The notes beneath the pieces are model-generated. The model was given only the letters and a program-made list of their open reading frames with translations, was not told the DNA's origin and did not search any database. A stretch of 64,000 nucleotides of DNA from Sitta carolinensis (taxonomy: Eukaryota > Chordata > Aves > Passeriformes > Sittidae). The position numbers and the translations under genes were made by a program. Below, one piece after another: positions 63,481 through 64,000 of this stretch; the stretch's first letter is position 1; the number at the start of each line of letters is the position of its first letter. The stretch covers positions 27,925,690 to 27,989,689 of the forward strand of contig CM063289.1 of the NCBI GenBank assembly GCA_032173965.1, read 5' to 3'.

Positions 63481-64000
63481 GCTGCTTGCCCAAAAAGCCA
63501 CTTTCTGTCAGCAGCACCTCGTGCTGGACCCCAAACTGATGGAGGAGATGGTGGTTGTATCCAGGAGATCCCGGGGTGGGAGTGTTGTGAGTCCCCGGGT
63601 TCATGGCAGCAGGATGGAGAGAAACCATCTCACCAGCAGCTTCACCCCTAACGCTCCTGGGTCAACACCTGGGCTTGAGCTGTTGCTCGTTATTTTCATT
63701 ACTGACAGGGGATATCTCATTGCATTGCTCCCTTTACAGGGAGAGAGAAGAGATCTTTGTGCCTCTTCTAGAAAAGAAAAATAAATAAAATCATGCAGCC
63801 ATTTCCTTCTGCAAATAGTCAAGACTGAGATGGGGAACAGGTGAGGCCAGGAGCAGGTAACTCTTCATAGCTGTGATGCAGGATTAAAACAACATTCCCA
63901 GCATATCCTTAAACAAACCCATGGGAGAAGCCAAAGCCACCCCAAAGTTTCCCCTTCAGCCTGTAATTTTCAGACAACAAACCAATCCTTTCACTTTTCT

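Larger units (their letters stand above)
44274..64000. other. Gene-poor region beyond the CYP2J cluster
   Basis: In almost 20 kb I found no exon of a known protein family on either strand and no further P450 exon. Longer open frames (for example 52156-52974 on the plus strand) match nothing I recognise. By synteny this is the flank facing NFIA, whose conserved first coding exon is absent here. Structures worth listing (CpG island, simple repeats, candidate regulatory blocks) are given separately. Confidence 0.55.

Noticed and set aside
44274..64000. NFIA exons, further CYP2J exons, tRNA genes or CRISPR-like arrays
   Set aside because: I looked for the conserved NFIA N-terminus, P450 haem and I-helix motifs and clover-leaf features, and saw none. 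The only arrays are simple repeats.

Overview
The window is vertebrate nuclear DNA. It holds spliced genes with GT-AG introns, a CpG-island promoter and several CR1-type LINE fragments (tails such as GATTCTATGATTCT and antisense GGTTGGAAAAGATCATC). Together with the gene content this points to a bird. The gene order HOOK1 - CYP2J - CYP2J on the avian equivalent of mammalian HOOK1-CYP2J2-NFIA makes it the avian CYP2J locus. In songbirds this locus contains CYP2J19, the ketolase behind red carotenoid colour and red cone oil droplets.

Layout. Positions 1-2000 are gene-poor upstream sequence. At 2.0-2.9 kb lies a CpG-island promoter with two inverted CCAAT boxes and GC boxes. From 2579 to 23012 (+) is complete HOOK1: 22 coding exons, all with usable splice sites, giving an intact 718-residue protein. 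Intron 8 contains an unexpected compact CpG island (14.65-14.89 kb). At 23.0-27.2 kb HOOK1 and the first P450 face each other tail to tail.

From 31795 down to 27207 (-) is CYP2J copy A, nine exons, intact, 492 residues. From 44273 down to 35200 (-) is CYP2J copy B, nine recognisable exons with splice sites. Exons 5, 7 and 8 are each exactly one base short of the length of the corresponding CYP2 exon, and each loses frame at an identifiable place. Exon 3 also lacks nine bases in frame. Copy B is therefore a probable recent pseudogene, unless the three deletions are assembly errors. Its 3' half (exons 7-9) is much more GC-rich than its 5' half. A 15-bp minisatellite with perfect phase abuts exon 7, a 29-base T run lies in intron 8, and CR1 fragments lie in introns 4 and 6.

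Positions 44.3-64 kb contain no protein-coding gene that I can recognise. They hold an orphan CpG island (48.16-48.37 kb), enhancer-like blocks with octamer, E-box and NFI-type half-sites, a CRE/TATA-bearing GC-rich patch near 63.3 kb and simple repeats. This fits the regulatory desert expected upstream of NFIA, although no NFIA exon is seen.

Functionally, HOOK1 is a dynein-adaptor coiled-coil protein and is unrelated to the P450s except by conserved synteny. Copies A and B are paralogous ER-membrane monooxygenases from tandem duplication. I could not decide from sequence alone which is CYP2J19 and which is CYP2J40. If copy B is CYP2J19, this bird would be predicted to lack red ketocarotenoids.
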